From Candidatus Peribacteria bacterium (lineage in GTDB: Bacteria; Patescibacteriota; Gracilibacteria; BD1-5; UBA6164), in contig CP060226.1 of NCBI GenBank assembly GCA_023898505.1, forward strand, positions 1,116,001-1,180,000: DNA of 64,000 nucleotides, in the 5' to 3' direction. A program made the position numbers and the translations under genes. The notes beneath the pieces are model-generated. The model worked only from the letters and a program-made list of their open reading frames with translations, searched no databases and was not told where the DNA came from. Of this stretch, positions 19,743-29,695 are shown piece after piece. The stretch's first letter is position 1; each line of letters opens with the position of its first letter.

Positions 19743-20153
19743 TTATTCAGAAAATTCTGTAAATTCTTTCATATATTCCAAAACTTCTCCCTCTAGAGTA
19801 TCAACAATATTGCCAAAAGCTTGTTTTTCATAACTTAGGGCAAAAGTCTCAATACATAGAGTTATAGTATTATCCTCATCTTCCTCATAATACCATTTTG
19901 TAAACAGTGATTTTGAATTTACAGAATTTAAAACATTTAAAAATTTATCATTTATAATCTTATTTGTTTTTGAAACTCTATATCGTGCTGATACTAAAAT
20001 AGTATCATTTTTTGCAATACGTAAAATAAGATTTGATCTATTGCCATGTTTACCGACAAGAGTATCTAGATCACTATCACCACTAATATCCTCTACTTTA
20101 TAGCCAAGAAATTCTAAATGGTTGTAAATTTTGTTGCTGATTGAATTTTTCAT
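19743..20153 (-). CDS. Cassette gene 1: hypothetical protein (YbjN-like fold possible)
   Basis: 136 residues, MKNSISNKIYNHLEFLGYKV..., acidic, alternating strands and helices. The pattern of an N-terminal helix followed by LILRIAKNDTILVSARYRV and a long C-terminal helix is reminiscent of YbjN/type III chaperone folds, but I am not confident. No in-frame UGA, so it would read the same in the standard code. It is the only gene between palindromes S1 and S2. Confidence 0.6.
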   Translation of the reverse strand: MKNSISNKIYNHLEFLGYKVEDISGDSDLDTLVGKHGNRSNLILRIAKNDTILVSARYRVSKTNKIINDKFLNVLNSVNSKSLFTKWYYEEDEDNTITLCIETFALSYEKQAFGNIVDTLEGEVLEYMKEFTEFSE

Positions 20154-20240
20154 AGTTTTATGGGTTAAATTTTAAAATGTTTTTCATTGCCAATTTTAGC
20201 AATTTTGATAGTTTTAGCAAAAGATTATTTTCTTTCATTT

Positions 20241-20476
20241 CGAGGGCACCGCGGGCATTGTCTAAAATCCGATGGGGCTGAAAGTTTTGTGAAGTGCAAC
20301 GAAACAAAACTAAAGCTCCAGAGGAACGGAGCGATAGCGAAGTGATACAAAGACAACGAGGGCACCGCGGGCATTGTCTAAAATCCGATGGGGCTGAAAG
20401 TTTTGTGAAGTGTAACAAAACAAAACTAAAGCTCCGGAGGAACGGAGCGATAGCGGAGTGTATTTTAGACAACGTT
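20241..20476. repeat. Structured dispersed repeat, tandem copies 2 and 3
   Basis: Two direct copies of the ~120-bp unit seen at 19408-19540. The first lacks its right arm, and the second continues into palindrome S2. The spacer 20154-20646 contains no gene. Confidence 0.75.
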
Positions 20477-20612
20477 CAAGAATATGAGAAGTTTACAAAA
20501 ATACCTTTGAAAATCATTTTTGAATTTTTGTAAATTTGGGAGAAAGAAATTTGGCTTCCTTTGATTATTTTTTGTGACAAATTTCTTGAACCTCATATCC
20601 TTTGTTATGTGA
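20471..20612. other. attC-like imperfect palindrome S2
   Basis: Begins AACGTT, ends TGTTATGTGATG. Paired arms are AATATGAG with CTCATATC and an inner GTTTACAAAAATACC region. Same overall layout as S1, S3 and S4, with different arm sequences. Confidence 0.45.
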
Positions 20613-20646
20613 TGTAAAAAAACTCATCCTTATTCAAAAAATTATT

Positions 20647-21273
20647 TTAGGCGGTCGTGAGGTTGTCGATAGCCTTGTTTATCTGATTATCAAAATCATT
20701 GTCCATATTCAGTACTTTAAAACCGTACTTTTTAGATTCCTTTTCAAAAAATTTTCCGTATTCGCAGATCATTTTTGAAATTTTGCTGTAAGTCTCTTCA
20801 TTGTTGGTTCTTGCAATAATCCAATCATTTGGAGTTGTGCTTTTCTTGATGTCATCAACAAACTTCGCTTCATTACTTTTGATAAGAAAAATACTCCTCA
20901 ATTTGTTTGGATATTTCTCATTTAGTTCTGCAACAAGTTCTGGCTCAATGTGATAACCTTCGATAATGAAATCATTACAGTCAGTTATTTCGCAAATTGC
21001 AAACATATCAATTGCTTGATAAGAAGTTTTTGCTTGTTGTTGATATGCCTCAATGATTTCATCTGTTGAATATTGAGAGTATTTTTCGTCATTGTTTTCT
21101 TCTCTTTGATAATTGGTAGGAAATTTTTTTGAAAAATCCTTTTTATCCATGTACGGTTTTATAACACATTGAAGAGTATCCGTTGAAACCCACGGGATAC
21201 CTTTTGATTTTGATAATCTTTTTGCTAATGTTGTTTTTCCACATTTTGGTGGACCGCCTATTAAGTAGATCAT
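20647..21273 (-). CDS. Cassette gene 2: P-loop kinase-like protein
   Basis: 208 residues. The N-terminus MIYLIGGPPKCGKTTLAKRL is a Walker A motif typical of small-molecule kinases (adenylate-kinase/zeta-toxin/2-phosphoglycerate-kinase-like); the residues after it, WVSTDTLQ, place an Asp where such kinases bind substrate. The middle DFIIEGYHIEPELV resembles their Walker B region. No in-frame UGA. Substrate unknown. It sits alone between palindromes S2 and S3. Confidence 0.75.
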   Translation of the reverse strand: MIYLIGGPPKCGKTTLAKRLSKSKGIPWVSTDTLQCVIKPYMDKKDFSKKFPTNYQREENNDEKYSQYSTDEIIEAYQQQAKTSYQAIDMFAICEITDCNDFIIEGYHIEPELVAELNEKYPNKLRSIFLIKSNEAKFVDDIKKSTTPNDWIIARTNNEETYSKISKMICEYGKFFEKESKKYGFKVLNMDNDFDNQINKAIDNLTTA

Positions 21274-21314
21274 AGCTTAAAATAATTTTTATAAATTTCG
21301 AGTTTTTTTATTTC

Positions 21315-21408
21315 ACAACGTTTGCTTCTATGAGATGTTTTGCGAGGAACGAGCAAAATATGGGAGAACGAAGTGCAACGAGCGAACCTCATAGAAGCTG
21401 TTATCGGA
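21315..21408. other. attC-like imperfect palindrome S3
   Basis: Starts CACAACGTT, ends TGTTATCGGA. A perfect 11-bp outer stem, GCTTCTATGAG (21324-21334) with CTCATAGAAGC (21388-21398), encloses a GTTTTGC/GCAAAAT inner pair. About 94 bp. Confidence 0.55.
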
Positions 21409-21551
21409 TCTGACTAGTTCTACTCTTGAATATATCTATTTTCTTGATTTTTTCAAGAGTACGACGATTTTGTACGACGATTTTGTTGTACAATTCTTGA
21501 ATTAGTTGAAGGACTAGTCAAGTGCAACGGGATTTTTTCGAAGAAAAAACG

Positions 21552-22579
21552 TATTTGTTTTGGATTATATTAAAATGTAAAAAAGCAGTTATTATCTGTA
21601 GGAAGATGAATAACTGCTTTGGTTTTTAGGAGAAGGGTTGGACGATAGTCCAAAAATTACAACATATATCTTAACCTAAAATGTATACTTAATAAAGTCA
21701 CTCTCCATTGGAAGATATTAGTAATTTATCATCAGGATATAGGTTTTTCCCTTCCTTTTTTTTATATAAAACATCTAATTTCAGCTTAGCTAAATTATCA
21801 TCAAATTCATGATAATTTCAATATACAATTGCTATCTTTATTTTTCTGTTAGGAACTATATTAATAAGATTTTTAATTTGTAATGCGACATAATCTTCCC
21901 TAGCCTCACCTATTGCCTTTTTCATTTCTGAATTTGTTTCTAATTCTGAATCAAAACTATCATACTTATCATATATTACTCTACAACTACTAGTATCAAT
22001 AAAAGATCAAGCTTGAGAATTAATATCTTTTTCTTCTCAAGCAATTGGATTCTTTTTTGCCACTACGGTGTAAATAAATGCTGCTCAATAAAAAATTAAA
22101 AATCTATTTTGAGCCTCTATAAATGTTTTTCATCAGAAGTTGCCTGACACAAATTCATTTTGCAGTTCTCAAAATAATATATGAATATCATAAATTAAAT
22201 TCTCAGTATCAAAAAAACCGTATAATGTATCTGATGTAAATCATTCAATTATAACATAATCAGGATTAAAAGCATATAGTTCACCAAGAATATTTCTTTG
22301 AGAGTTTATAATATCTTCTTCTCATTTTTCTGATAAACACTCATTCCCATTATCATCAAATATTCCGTGCGATTGTCAAAAATATCTAACTTCTGGCTTA
22401 TTATTAGAATCATCGCACTCACGTAAATTTTCTTTACTACAATCAAATGCCATAATATTTAGTAAATTGTAAAATTCTTATCTCCCCTTCTCCTAAAAAC
22501 CCTTGATTTTCAGTATTCAGATGATAAAACAGTAAAACAAAACTGCTTTTTATCCTTATTCAAAAATCCAAAACAAATA
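21552..22579. mobile_element. Inverted-repeat-bounded unit carrying the TraB/ChaN-like gene
   Basis: A 15-bp perfect terminal inverted repeat TATTTGTTTTGGATT (21552-21566, complement at 22565-22579) and an inner 15-bp pair TTTTTAGGAGAAGGG (near 21622-21637, complement near 22485-22500) bracket a single gene. A 12-bp hairpin AAAGCAGTTATT/AATAACTGCTTT lies at the left end. No transposase is present, so it is non-autonomous if mobile. Confidence 0.5.
21689..22453 (-). CDS. Cassette gene 3: TraB/ChaN-like hypothetical protein
   Basis: 254 residues, invisible under the standard code because about 13 UGA codons interrupt it; all read naturally as Gly (VRYFGQSHG, VIIEGFTSD, SGNFGGKTF). The layout GQSHG, then SQRNILGELYAFNPDYVIIEG, matches the start of TraB/GumN or ChaN-like domains (a GxxH motif, then helix, then DxVxxE). 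Cytosolic, no signal peptide. Its heavy UGA use shows that it has long been read in a UGA=Gly host, unlike cassette genes 1 and 2. Family call tentative. Confidence 0.65.
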
Positions 22580-22582
22580 TGT

Positions 22583-22699
22583 CCGATAACGTTTCAGTAT
22601 ATCTGATGTTTGCCAAAATTCCTTTTAAAATCAATGAGTTTTTGGCAAATATGGGTCGAGCGAGGGCACGAGCGAGCCAGATATACTGTGTTAGGCGAC
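22583..22699. other. attC-like imperfect palindrome S4
   Basis: Begins GATAACGTT, ends TGTTAGGC (22690-22696 is GTTAGGC). A perfect 11-bp outer stem CAGTATATCTG (22595-22605) with CAGATATACTG (22678-22688), and an inner TTTGCCAAAA with TTTTTGGCAAA. About 80% alike to S1. The 22454-22849 spacer holds no gene. Confidence 0.55.
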
Positions 22700-22794
22700 C
22701 CGAACGAAGCGATAGCGGAGTGAGAATGCAATGTGGCTTTAGCGTATTTCCAAGTCTCTTTTATCATTTGTTCGAGTGAAAAATTTTCGTTTTG

Positions 22795-22849
22795 GGCGAA
22801 GGGCAGAGGGGAATTAAAGGGGTGAATGCCCGTAGTCCAAAACACCTTA
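22795..22849. repeat. Shared 3' flank repeat of defence genes, copy 1
   Basis: GGGC...AGAGGGGAATTAAAGG...GGTGAATGCCC, then CCAAAACACCTTA, abuts the stop of the DUF262 gene. A closely similar block (54457-54510) abuts the stop of the large DUF4365-like gene. Confidence 0.65.
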
Positions 22850-24658
22850 TTATAAGCTTTTGTAGTATCTTTCAATTTTTTGTGCCATTAGTTTTCTTCT
22901 TTGTTCTAAAAATTCTTCGTAATTGGAAATATCCATTTCAAAAACTTCTTGAGGAATTGCATTATTTTCTAAATTTGCAAGAAGTTGTTCTTTATTTATT
23001 ATTCCTCCATATTGCAGGTTTCCACTATTACACTGCTCCAAAACTTCATTAAAATATTCTTTTGGTGCTTTATTGCTCACTTTTACATTTACTTCTTGTT
23101 GTAAATAAACAAAATTGGCAATTTGGTTGTAATCTCCTCTTCCAAGTCCAGCTTTTTGTAAATAATCTTTTGGAAAAATATGATGAATATCACCTTTAAT
23201 TTGGATAAGTTGCTCAACTGTTACTGAATCAGAGAAAAGAGCTTTGTCGTGAAAATAAATTTGTGCTGTGAAAAACAGTTTTAAAAATGGATTTGAAATT
23301 GTTGCTTTTCTCAAGTCTTGTACAAGTCCAACTTTCCAATAATTTTCTGATAAATCCGCTTCTTCAATTTCTGCAATAACTTTTTCTATTCCATTTTTGT
23401 TTATATCTTTTATATCCTTGTCCATTGTTGATTCAGGAGATCCTGAATACCTTTCTGTTAAAACTGAAATAATAAGCCATTTTCTTGTGTATTTTTCAAT
23501 AAGATTATTAGGAAGCCCGTCTTTTCTTAATTTTAAATAAACCGTATATGCAAAATTCAAAACATTTTGTGAATTTATAAGTTTTGAATTTATAACTCCT
23601 GCCGACTTCACAATAATAAGAAATTTTTTGAAATGATTTTCATTTACAAAATCAAGAATCCCGTTTTTAAGTGTCAAAAATGATTGTTCTTGAATAGCCT
23701 CGTCAAACTCCCTTGTTTCAAAATTTTGTCCTGATAAAAGTTTCACCAGATCGCTTACTTTACCTCTACTAAATTCTTTAATAAAACTTACTCTTAAAAT
23801 ATCTTTGTAATCAGGATCATATAAATCATCGCTTTCATCTTTGAGCCACTTTATTTTTTGTAAATATTCTGTTTGTTTAAACTCCAAATCGTTTTTTTCA
23901 ATTTCTGTAAAAAAGTGTGGTTCTTTTGCAAGATGAGAAAAATAATCAATACACTTTCTTAAATTTACTCCAAACAATTTATCAAAATTAGGTTCATAAG
24001 AAGCAATTTTACTCATTGCAAAATCTGCTTGTTCAAGTGGTATTCCTGCTGAATTTATTCTGACAAAAATTTCTGTAACATCTTCAATATCTAGTTTTGC
24101 ATCAAGTTCAACAATTCCGACATCTTTGGTTTTTATGGAAGATAATTTTTCGAGTGTTTTTTCTACTTTATTTTTCTCTTCATCGGACATATTTGGATTT
24201 TTCTCAAAATATTCTCTCAAAAATGCCATTTGGCTATTTGTTTTCAAAAATGCTGAAATATCAGAAATCCACTCACTACTTTTTTCAATAGCAGGAGTAA
24301 GTGTTTCAAACTTTTCTTCCAAAGGATGAAAGGCAATAAAAATTCTTTTTTTCTTGTAGTTTTCATCAACAATTTCCTTTCCCAAAACCGCAGCCATTAA
24401 AGCCGTGATTCTTTGCTGCCCGTCAATCAAAACTTGTTTTCCTCCACTCATTTTACCATTTTTTAGCCTTACATTCGGATTTTTCCAAGTGATGATATAA
24501 CCAATCGGAAAACCTTGATACAAAGAATCCATAAGATCACGAACTTTTACACTTTGCCAAACAAATGGTCTTTGAATTTCTGGAATTACAATTTCTCCAT
24601 CTTGTATGTAATGGAGTAGCATATCTACACTTCTTTGGTTTACTGAATATTTTTGCAT
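22850..24658 (-). CDS. DUF262/DUF1524 (GmrSD-like) protein
   Basis: 602 residues. N-terminal DUF262 (ParB/sulfiredoxin-like NTPase) with IPEIQRPFVW and VLIDGQQRITALMAAV; C-terminal DUF1524-type HNH nuclease with GDIHHIFPKDYL and NQIANFVYL. This two-domain order is that of GmrS-GmrD type IV restriction enzymes and related phage-defence proteins, which cut modified DNA in a nucleotide-dependent way. No in-frame UGA in 602 codons, so it may be a fairly recent import. It stands alone; the upstream flank (24659-24800) shares CGAAAACGATTTA with the start of the second defence gene at 57.6 kb. Confidence 0.85.
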   Translation of the reverse strand: MQKYSVNQRSVDMLLHYIQDGEIVIPEIQRPFVWQSVKVRDLMDSLYQGFPIGYIITWKNPNVRLKNGKMSGGKQVLIDGQQRITALMAAVLGKEIVDENYKKKRIFIAFHPLEEKFETLTPAIEKSSEWISDISAFLKTNSQMAFLREYFEKNPNMSDEEKNKVEKTLEKLSSIKTKDVGIVELDAKLDIEDVTEIFVRINSAGIPLEQADFAMSKIASYEPNFDKLFGVNLRKCIDYFSHLAKEPHFFTEIEKNDLEFKQTEYLQKIKWLKDESDDLYDPDYKDILRVSFIKEFSRGKVSDLVKLLSGQNFETREFDEAIQEQSFLTLKNGILDFVNENHFKKFLIIVKSAGVINSKLINSQNVLNFAYTVYLKLRKDGLPNNLIEKYTRKWLIISVLTERYSGSPESTMDKDIKDINKNGIEKVIAEIEEADLSENYWKVGLVQDLRKATISNPFLKLFFTAQIYFHDKALFSDSVTVEQLIQIKGDIHHIFPKDYLQKAGLGRGDYNQIANFVYLQQEVNVKVSNKAPKEYFNEVLEQCNSGNLQYGGIINKEQLLANLENNAIPQEVFEMDISNYEEFLEQRRKLMAQKIERYYKSL

Positions 24659-24882
24659 AGGTTTCTTTGGTTAATTTGTAAAAATTATATTCCTTTTGTC
24701 TTTATAAATAAATCGTTTTCGTAGCAACAGCGGAGAAAACTCCTTATTCCCCTCATTAAAATTAAGAAAATTTTTCACTCGTTCCTTATTCAAAAGAGAC
24801 TTGGAAATATGTCGCCTAACTACTCTTTATCTGAACTTATTGCTCGATTTTATTACTCATAGTGATAAAATACGAATATTTT

Positions 24883-25431
24883 TTATTTTACTTCTTCTTT
24901 TGGGATAATCGCTTCAATCGCGGCAAAAGTCGCTTCTTTTCCTTGAGGGATGATAATTGTCACATTATCACCGACGTCTCCTTTGAAGTGGGTAACAGCA
25001 GCGGTGAGGACGTCATAGGTATTTCCTTCGGCGATGACTTGGTACCTTCCTGCTTCTTTTGTGAGAAGTCCTACTTTAGTTTCCCTTTCAATTGGAAGGA
25101 TTTGTTTATAGAGCATCTTTCCATTTTCGGCAATAGTAAGTTTGAGCCTATCACCTTGCACAAGTTTTGATTTTGAAGCATAGTTTGCGGGAACTGGATA
25201 CTTGTTGTTATCTACCCCAATCATATCTTCTCCACTAAATACTCCCTCAATAATCTTAGATTCTCCACTACTGTAGCTAGAGAGTCCTTGCATATCAAGA
25301 CTAACACTGCTATCAAGAGAGAGATTATTTTCTTCGAGAACATCTTTGAGGAGCTTCTTTGCATTTTTGATGGATTTCTCCGCAGTGATGATGAAATCGC
25401 GGATAGCGATAATAGTTTTTTTATTTTCCAT
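24883..25431 (-). CDS. CPR-type conserved hypothetical protein
   Basis: 182 residues. N-terminal helical segment (IRDFIITAEKSIKNAKKLLK), then a beta-rich part with KYPVPANYASKSKLVQGD, LYKQILPIERET and VTHFKGDVGDNVTIIIP. This combination recalls a hypothetical protein that is frequent in CPR genomes; no function is known. Soluble. No UGA codon. The gene is alone, with a short AT-rich gap before the prepilin peptidase. Confidence 0.7.
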   Translation of the reverse strand: MENKKTIIAIRDFIITAEKSIKNAKKLLKDVLEENNLSLDSSVSLDMQGLSSYSSGESKIIEGVFSGEDMIGVDNNKYPVPANYASKSKLVQGDRLKLTIAENGKMLYKQILPIERETKVGLLTKEAGRYQVIAEGNTYDVLTAAVTHFKGDVGDNVTIIIPQGKEATFAAIEAIIPKEEVK

Positions 25432-25525
25432 AGGTTTTTGTTTATGTTTTAAGCTTATAGAGTATTGTATAGATTTTGGAGAGTTTTGTAAATTTTTTTC
25501 CGTTTACAAACAAATTTTTGAGCGT

Positions 25526-26545
25526 CTAAAGATAAAAAGAAATGAGGTTGGCAATTTCCTCGGTATACCAGAGCGTCACAAACATACCAATTGCAAGAAA
25601 AGGACCAAAGGGAACCTGAGTTTGTACTTCTTTATGTTTCAAGATATATTTGCTATACAGGATCATCGTCACTCCGATAATACTTCCGATGAAGTAGGTG
25701 ATCATCATCCCAATAAAACTATAGGTCATCCCGAGAAATAGCCCTACGAGGATAGCGATACGGAGGTCTCCCTCACCCATCCATGTCCCTCGAGATAGTA
25801 CAATCTGGAGGAAGAAAAAGATAAATATTCCTAGAACCCCAATGATAGCATGAATAAAAGGAATACTCGTAATAGATGAGAAGCTCGTAGTAGAAAAAAA
25901 GTAGAGGATAGCGATGGCAATAAATAGAATCAGAGCATCTAGAATTTCCTTCCATCCTTTGAGCATGATGGCATAGAGGGATCCAATAATTCCGATACTG
26001 AGTACGACTCCAATACTCGAGATCTCGCTCGCTCCATTTGCCCACGGAAGGGTGTGGATAATATGTACGCCGGGTACAAGAGATTGAACTACAACTACAA
26101 TAGCGGTGAGGACAATAGCAATAAGAAGGATGATTTCAGGGATTTCTAAAAAGAGGATATCATAAAATACATAGATAATCGTGAGAAATGAGATACTGAG
26201 ATAAAAGAGAAGCGTCCCAATTTCTAGGAGATTTCCCGCAAGGATCAGGCTAAAATCTATGAGAAAATATCCTGTCAGAGCAAACATCAACCCCGTACAT
26301 ATCTCAAGGAGTGGGTAGATAGCCGCGATTTGTTTTTTACAGTTTTTACACTTTCATCTTTGTAGTACCCAAGAGACTACAGGGATGAGCTCAATACTCT
26401 TGAGGATAGTATTACATGATCCACAGTGGCTTCTGCCTCACCAGATACCCCCCTCTCCTGACCTGAGGCGGTAGATAATCACAGAGGCAAAGCTTCCAAA
26501 TACGAGACCAAAGAGAAAGAGAGAGATATAGAAAAAGGCATTCAT
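25526..26545 (-). CDS. pilD: Type IV prepilin peptidase/methyltransferase PilD
   Basis: 339 residues, multi-pass membrane aspartic protease that cleaves and N-methylates prepilins. From ATG 26545: MNAFFYISLFLFGLVFGSFAS, the first transmembrane helix, then zinc-type CGSC...CKNC pairs of the methylase half, with two UGA-encoded glycines (IWGGRSHCG, LQRGKCKNC). The catalytic Asp residues lie in FYDILFLEIP and GEGDLRIA (G-x-G-D type). Without UGA=Gly the gene would lose its first 85 residues. Substrates should include the two pilin-like proteins at 12-18 kb. Confidence 0.93.
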
Positions 26546-26727
26546 GTGAAAGAAAATCTAACAAGTAATATCTCCAGTATATGGAAAACACAAAAAATGC
26601 ACGAGATTTTTGTAGCTCTGAAATAAAAATATGTTGTACGATAAAAATAAAAAGAAGGTAGTTGAAAATTTACTCTTTTATACGAGATATGTGTTACAAT
26701 ACTGTTATATATGTATATATACGATGT

Positions 26728-27894
26728 ATGAAAAAACACTTTAAACTCTATGAGGGGATTCGTCAGATAAAAAATGACTTGCGTGCACAGATGCATACAA
26801 GTACAAAAAAAAGTTTTGTCGTTTTGGTAGCTGGTGGTTCAGCTTCAGGGAAAACTTCGATGATTGCAGAGCGTATCTATAAAGAGCATCAAAAAGAGGC
26901 GCTTATTATGAGTATGGATAATTATTATATCGGGAGAGAACATGTTGAGAAACTCGGGATTACCTATGATGAACCCGCAGCGCTTGATCTCAATCTTTTT
27001 TTCAAACATCTAAAACAGCTAAAGTCTGGTAAAGCTATCGATATGCCAATCTATGACTTCCAGGCTTCTAAGCGTAGCGATAAGGTGCAAACCGTCCAAC
27101 CAAAACAGCTGATTATCGTAGAAGGACTCTATGCTTTGCATGAACGTTTACAAAAACTAGGGGATTATAAGGTGTTTGTTGATTTATGAACCCATGGGAG
27201 GATGCTGCGTCGTATCTTTCGTGATGTGACTCGTACGGGAGAAAAACCAGGTGATATCCTCAAGTACTTTTCCAAAGTGGTCGAACCCAAAGAATACGAA
27301 CATATCGAACCAACAAAGAAATATGCGGATATCGTTGTCGAAAATTTGTATGTTCCATTTGTGGAATCTCGTAATTCTCGTCATAAAGAAACACAGTTAA
27401 AATACGAAGTATCACCTGATATCGCAAAAGAAGTAGGAAGAGTGGTTCATAGCCTCGGGGGGATATTTGTGGGAGAAGTGTTTGATCAGGATTTGTTTTT
27501 ACTTGCAAACTCTCGAGACTTGAAGAAAACAGATGAGATTATGCGTATTCGTCTTATTGGTTTAGGGAGATATATCCTCAGTTATCGTGGACCAAAAGTA
27601 AAAGGAAAGGAGTTTGATGCTCGTTATGGGATCAACTTTTATATCGATTACGATACCTACACCGCTTTTCATAGTGTCTATGGTCATATCTCAAAAGTAC
27701 TGAATAAACAGAGAAAAAATTATTTCTTGAAGGGATTTTTGATTTCTGTTGACACTTTTGAGTCTGGGAAAGTGTATCTTGATATCCGTGTAGAAGATGG
27801 TTCACAGAAAGCCGTACTTGAGTCACTTCTCCAGAATCTCGGACTTTCCGGGAGAAAACCAACAACACAAACATATTTAGAATTAATCCATTAA
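26728..27894 (+). CDS. Uridine kinase-like P-loop domain fused to CYTH domain
   Basis: 388 residues with one UGA (27187) as Gly. N-terminal half is a uridine/cytidine kinase fold: VLVAGGSASGKTSM P-loop, SMDNYYIGREH, IYDFQASKRS, LIIVEGLYALHE. C-terminal half (~residues 225-388) resembles a CYTH/adenylate-cyclase class IV tunnel domain, with repeated EIMRIRLIG and SYRGPKVKGKEFDARYGI-like strands. Such fusions occur in some bacteria and may act in nucleotide or polyphosphate-linked salvage. The start is ATG 26728 (MKKHFKLYEG); a longer frame from 26662 is possible. Confidence 0.85.
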
Positions 27895-27897
27895 TCT

Positions 27898-28773
27898 ATG
27901 ATACTGGGAATTATTATTGCACTTATTGGGGTAGTGAGTTTTTCACTGGCAAATACAATTAACAAGTTTCTCTCGAGTCGTATCGATACCGAGTTGTTTT
28001 TGACACTTCAGTATACGATGATTACCTTCATCGCTGCCGTGGTTCTCCTTGTTTCTGGTGAACATTTTGTTCTTGAAGTAAGCCATAGAGATATCTGGCT
28101 CATAGGTATCTGGGGGGTGATTGGATACCTTGGTATCTGGGCGCTCATTAAGGGGCTCAGTCACTTACATACTGGGGTAGTGATGACCGTAGCCTATAGT
28201 TATATCTTCTTCTCATACTTTCTCAATTTCTTCTTACTTGGCGATAAAGAAAGACTCAGTATTCTATCTATTATTTTTGCGGTAGCGTTTTTTGTTGCTA
28301 TCGGAGCATTTTTATTCGCTCGTCAGAGTGAGGGAAAGACGGGGGCTACAAAATATATATTTCTCCCAATTATTACCGCACTGTGTTGGACCGTGTACTT
28401 TTCTTTTTCCAATTATTTTATCAAAGAGGGGGTGATGACTCCGATGCAAACAAAGTTTTATAGTGAAGCGATTATTTTAATTATGAGCCTGTTTCCACTC
28501 TTTCTTGGGACGATTGATCACAAAGAAAATATTACAAAAAAGAATATGGGAATTATCTGAGGAGTGGCGGGGTTTTCGTACCTTGGAGGGCTTATGAGTT
28601 TTTACGCGTATGGTATGATTGCTGGAAATATCGTAAATGTTCTCAGTATCTGAACGATCATCTTATCGAGTATCTTTGCTTGGGTGTTTTTAAAAGATGC
28701 ACTGAATCAAAAAGAAAAAATAGTCATGGGAGTTGCGGTAGTGATCTTGGTTGGGTTTATGTTGAGCCTCTAA
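27898..28773 (+). CDS. EamA/DMT-family transporter
   Basis: 291 residues with ten predicted membrane helices in two EamA repeats. UGA at 28558 and 28651 read as Gly (NMGIIGGVAGFSYLGG, VLSIGTIILSSIFAW). DMT transporters move metabolites such as amino acids or nucleotide sugars; the substrate cannot be inferred. It begins three bases after the kinase-CYTH stop, so it is in the same operon. Confidence 0.87.
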
Positions 28774-28803
28774 GAGTTGCATTGTGAGTATAATTTCATA
28801 CAC

Positions 28804-28832
28804 TAAGAGAAAATTTATTTTTTCTCTTTTTT
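28804..28832 (+). terminator. Terminator
   Basis: AAGAGAAAA with TTTTCTCTT stem and a T-tract, between the EamA gene and the DsbA-like gene. Confidence 0.7.
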
Positions 28833-28835
28833 ATT

Positions 28836-29693
28836 ATGTTTAAACAAGAGTATGCAATTAGTCGTGGGTTTGCCACTGCATTGCTCGTTCTCTGTACTTT
28901 GGCGATGATTTTATCAAACTATATTTTCACCAAAGATATTGCCAAGGAGATAGATGGATACTTGATGCAACATGAGTATCAAAAGATAGGAGGAGAGGAA
29001 AATTATCGTATCCTTCAAGAACTGCAAAAAAGAGAAATCCTCTCATATCTTGATACCCTCAAAAGAGAACAACCAGAAGTAATTGATGAGATCCTTGCAA
29101 GTATTTCAGAAGCAAAAAACGATACTGTCACGGTGGATGCTTCAAAACTCGATATCGAGGCTGGTGATTTGGATGCTCTACTAGAAGATACAAGTGTGTA
29201 TGGTGGAACTGGTGCTATGGTAACACTGCTGGAGTTTTCAGACTTTGAGTGCCCGTACTGTAAAGAGCAACATATGAGTGGAGTGATTTCAGAGTTGCGC
29301 GACATATATGGAGACGATTTACAGTATGCTTTTAAGAACTTTCCCTTAGCCCAACATACACATGCGATGAATCTTGCAATTCAAGCAAAGTGTATAGAGA
29401 AGCTTTGAGGATCTGAAGCATATTTATGAGCGATTGATACTCTGTTTACTACTTGAGCGGCGGGGGCTGAGGCACTTGAAGTCAGTGAGGATCAGTACGG
29501 TGAATGTGTTAGCAGTGCTGAGATACAAAATACGGTAGAAAGAGAGTTTGGTCAGTGAAGGTACCTAGGAGTTATATCTACGCCTTCGGTTGTCATTATC
29601 GATAATTGAACGGGGGAATACCAAGTAGTGTCTGGAAACGAGGATATATCAGTATATTGAGAAAAAATTGATGCTATTATTTCTAAAAAATAA
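28836..29693 (+). CDS. DsbA-like thioredoxin-fold protein, membrane anchored
   Basis: 285 residues. An N-terminal membrane anchor (~residues 12-32) precedes a ~70-residue helical linker and a DsbA/DSBA-like thioredoxin domain with FSDFECPYCKEQH (CPYC redox centre) and the cis-Pro loop VISTPSVVIIDN. UGA codons at 29406, 29427, 29454, 29556, 29607 and 29658 are all read as Gly in this last part. Probably introduces disulfides in secreted proteins; an oxidising partner (VKOR/DsbB) is not seen in the window. Confidence 0.9.
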
Positions 29694-29695
29694 TC

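Noticed and set aside
19408..20476. CRISPR array
   Set aside because: Only three long, structured copies with irregular spacing and no short unique spacers or cas genes.
20158..20533. ORFs on both strands across the tandem repeats
   Set aside because: The same peptide also appears at 19.0-19.6 kb because the DNA repeat is copied; no coding signal beyond the repeat.
22594..22875. A 93-residue minus-strand ORF across S4
   Set aside because: It overlaps the attC-like palindrome and the 3' flank repeat; translated repeat sequence, not a gene.
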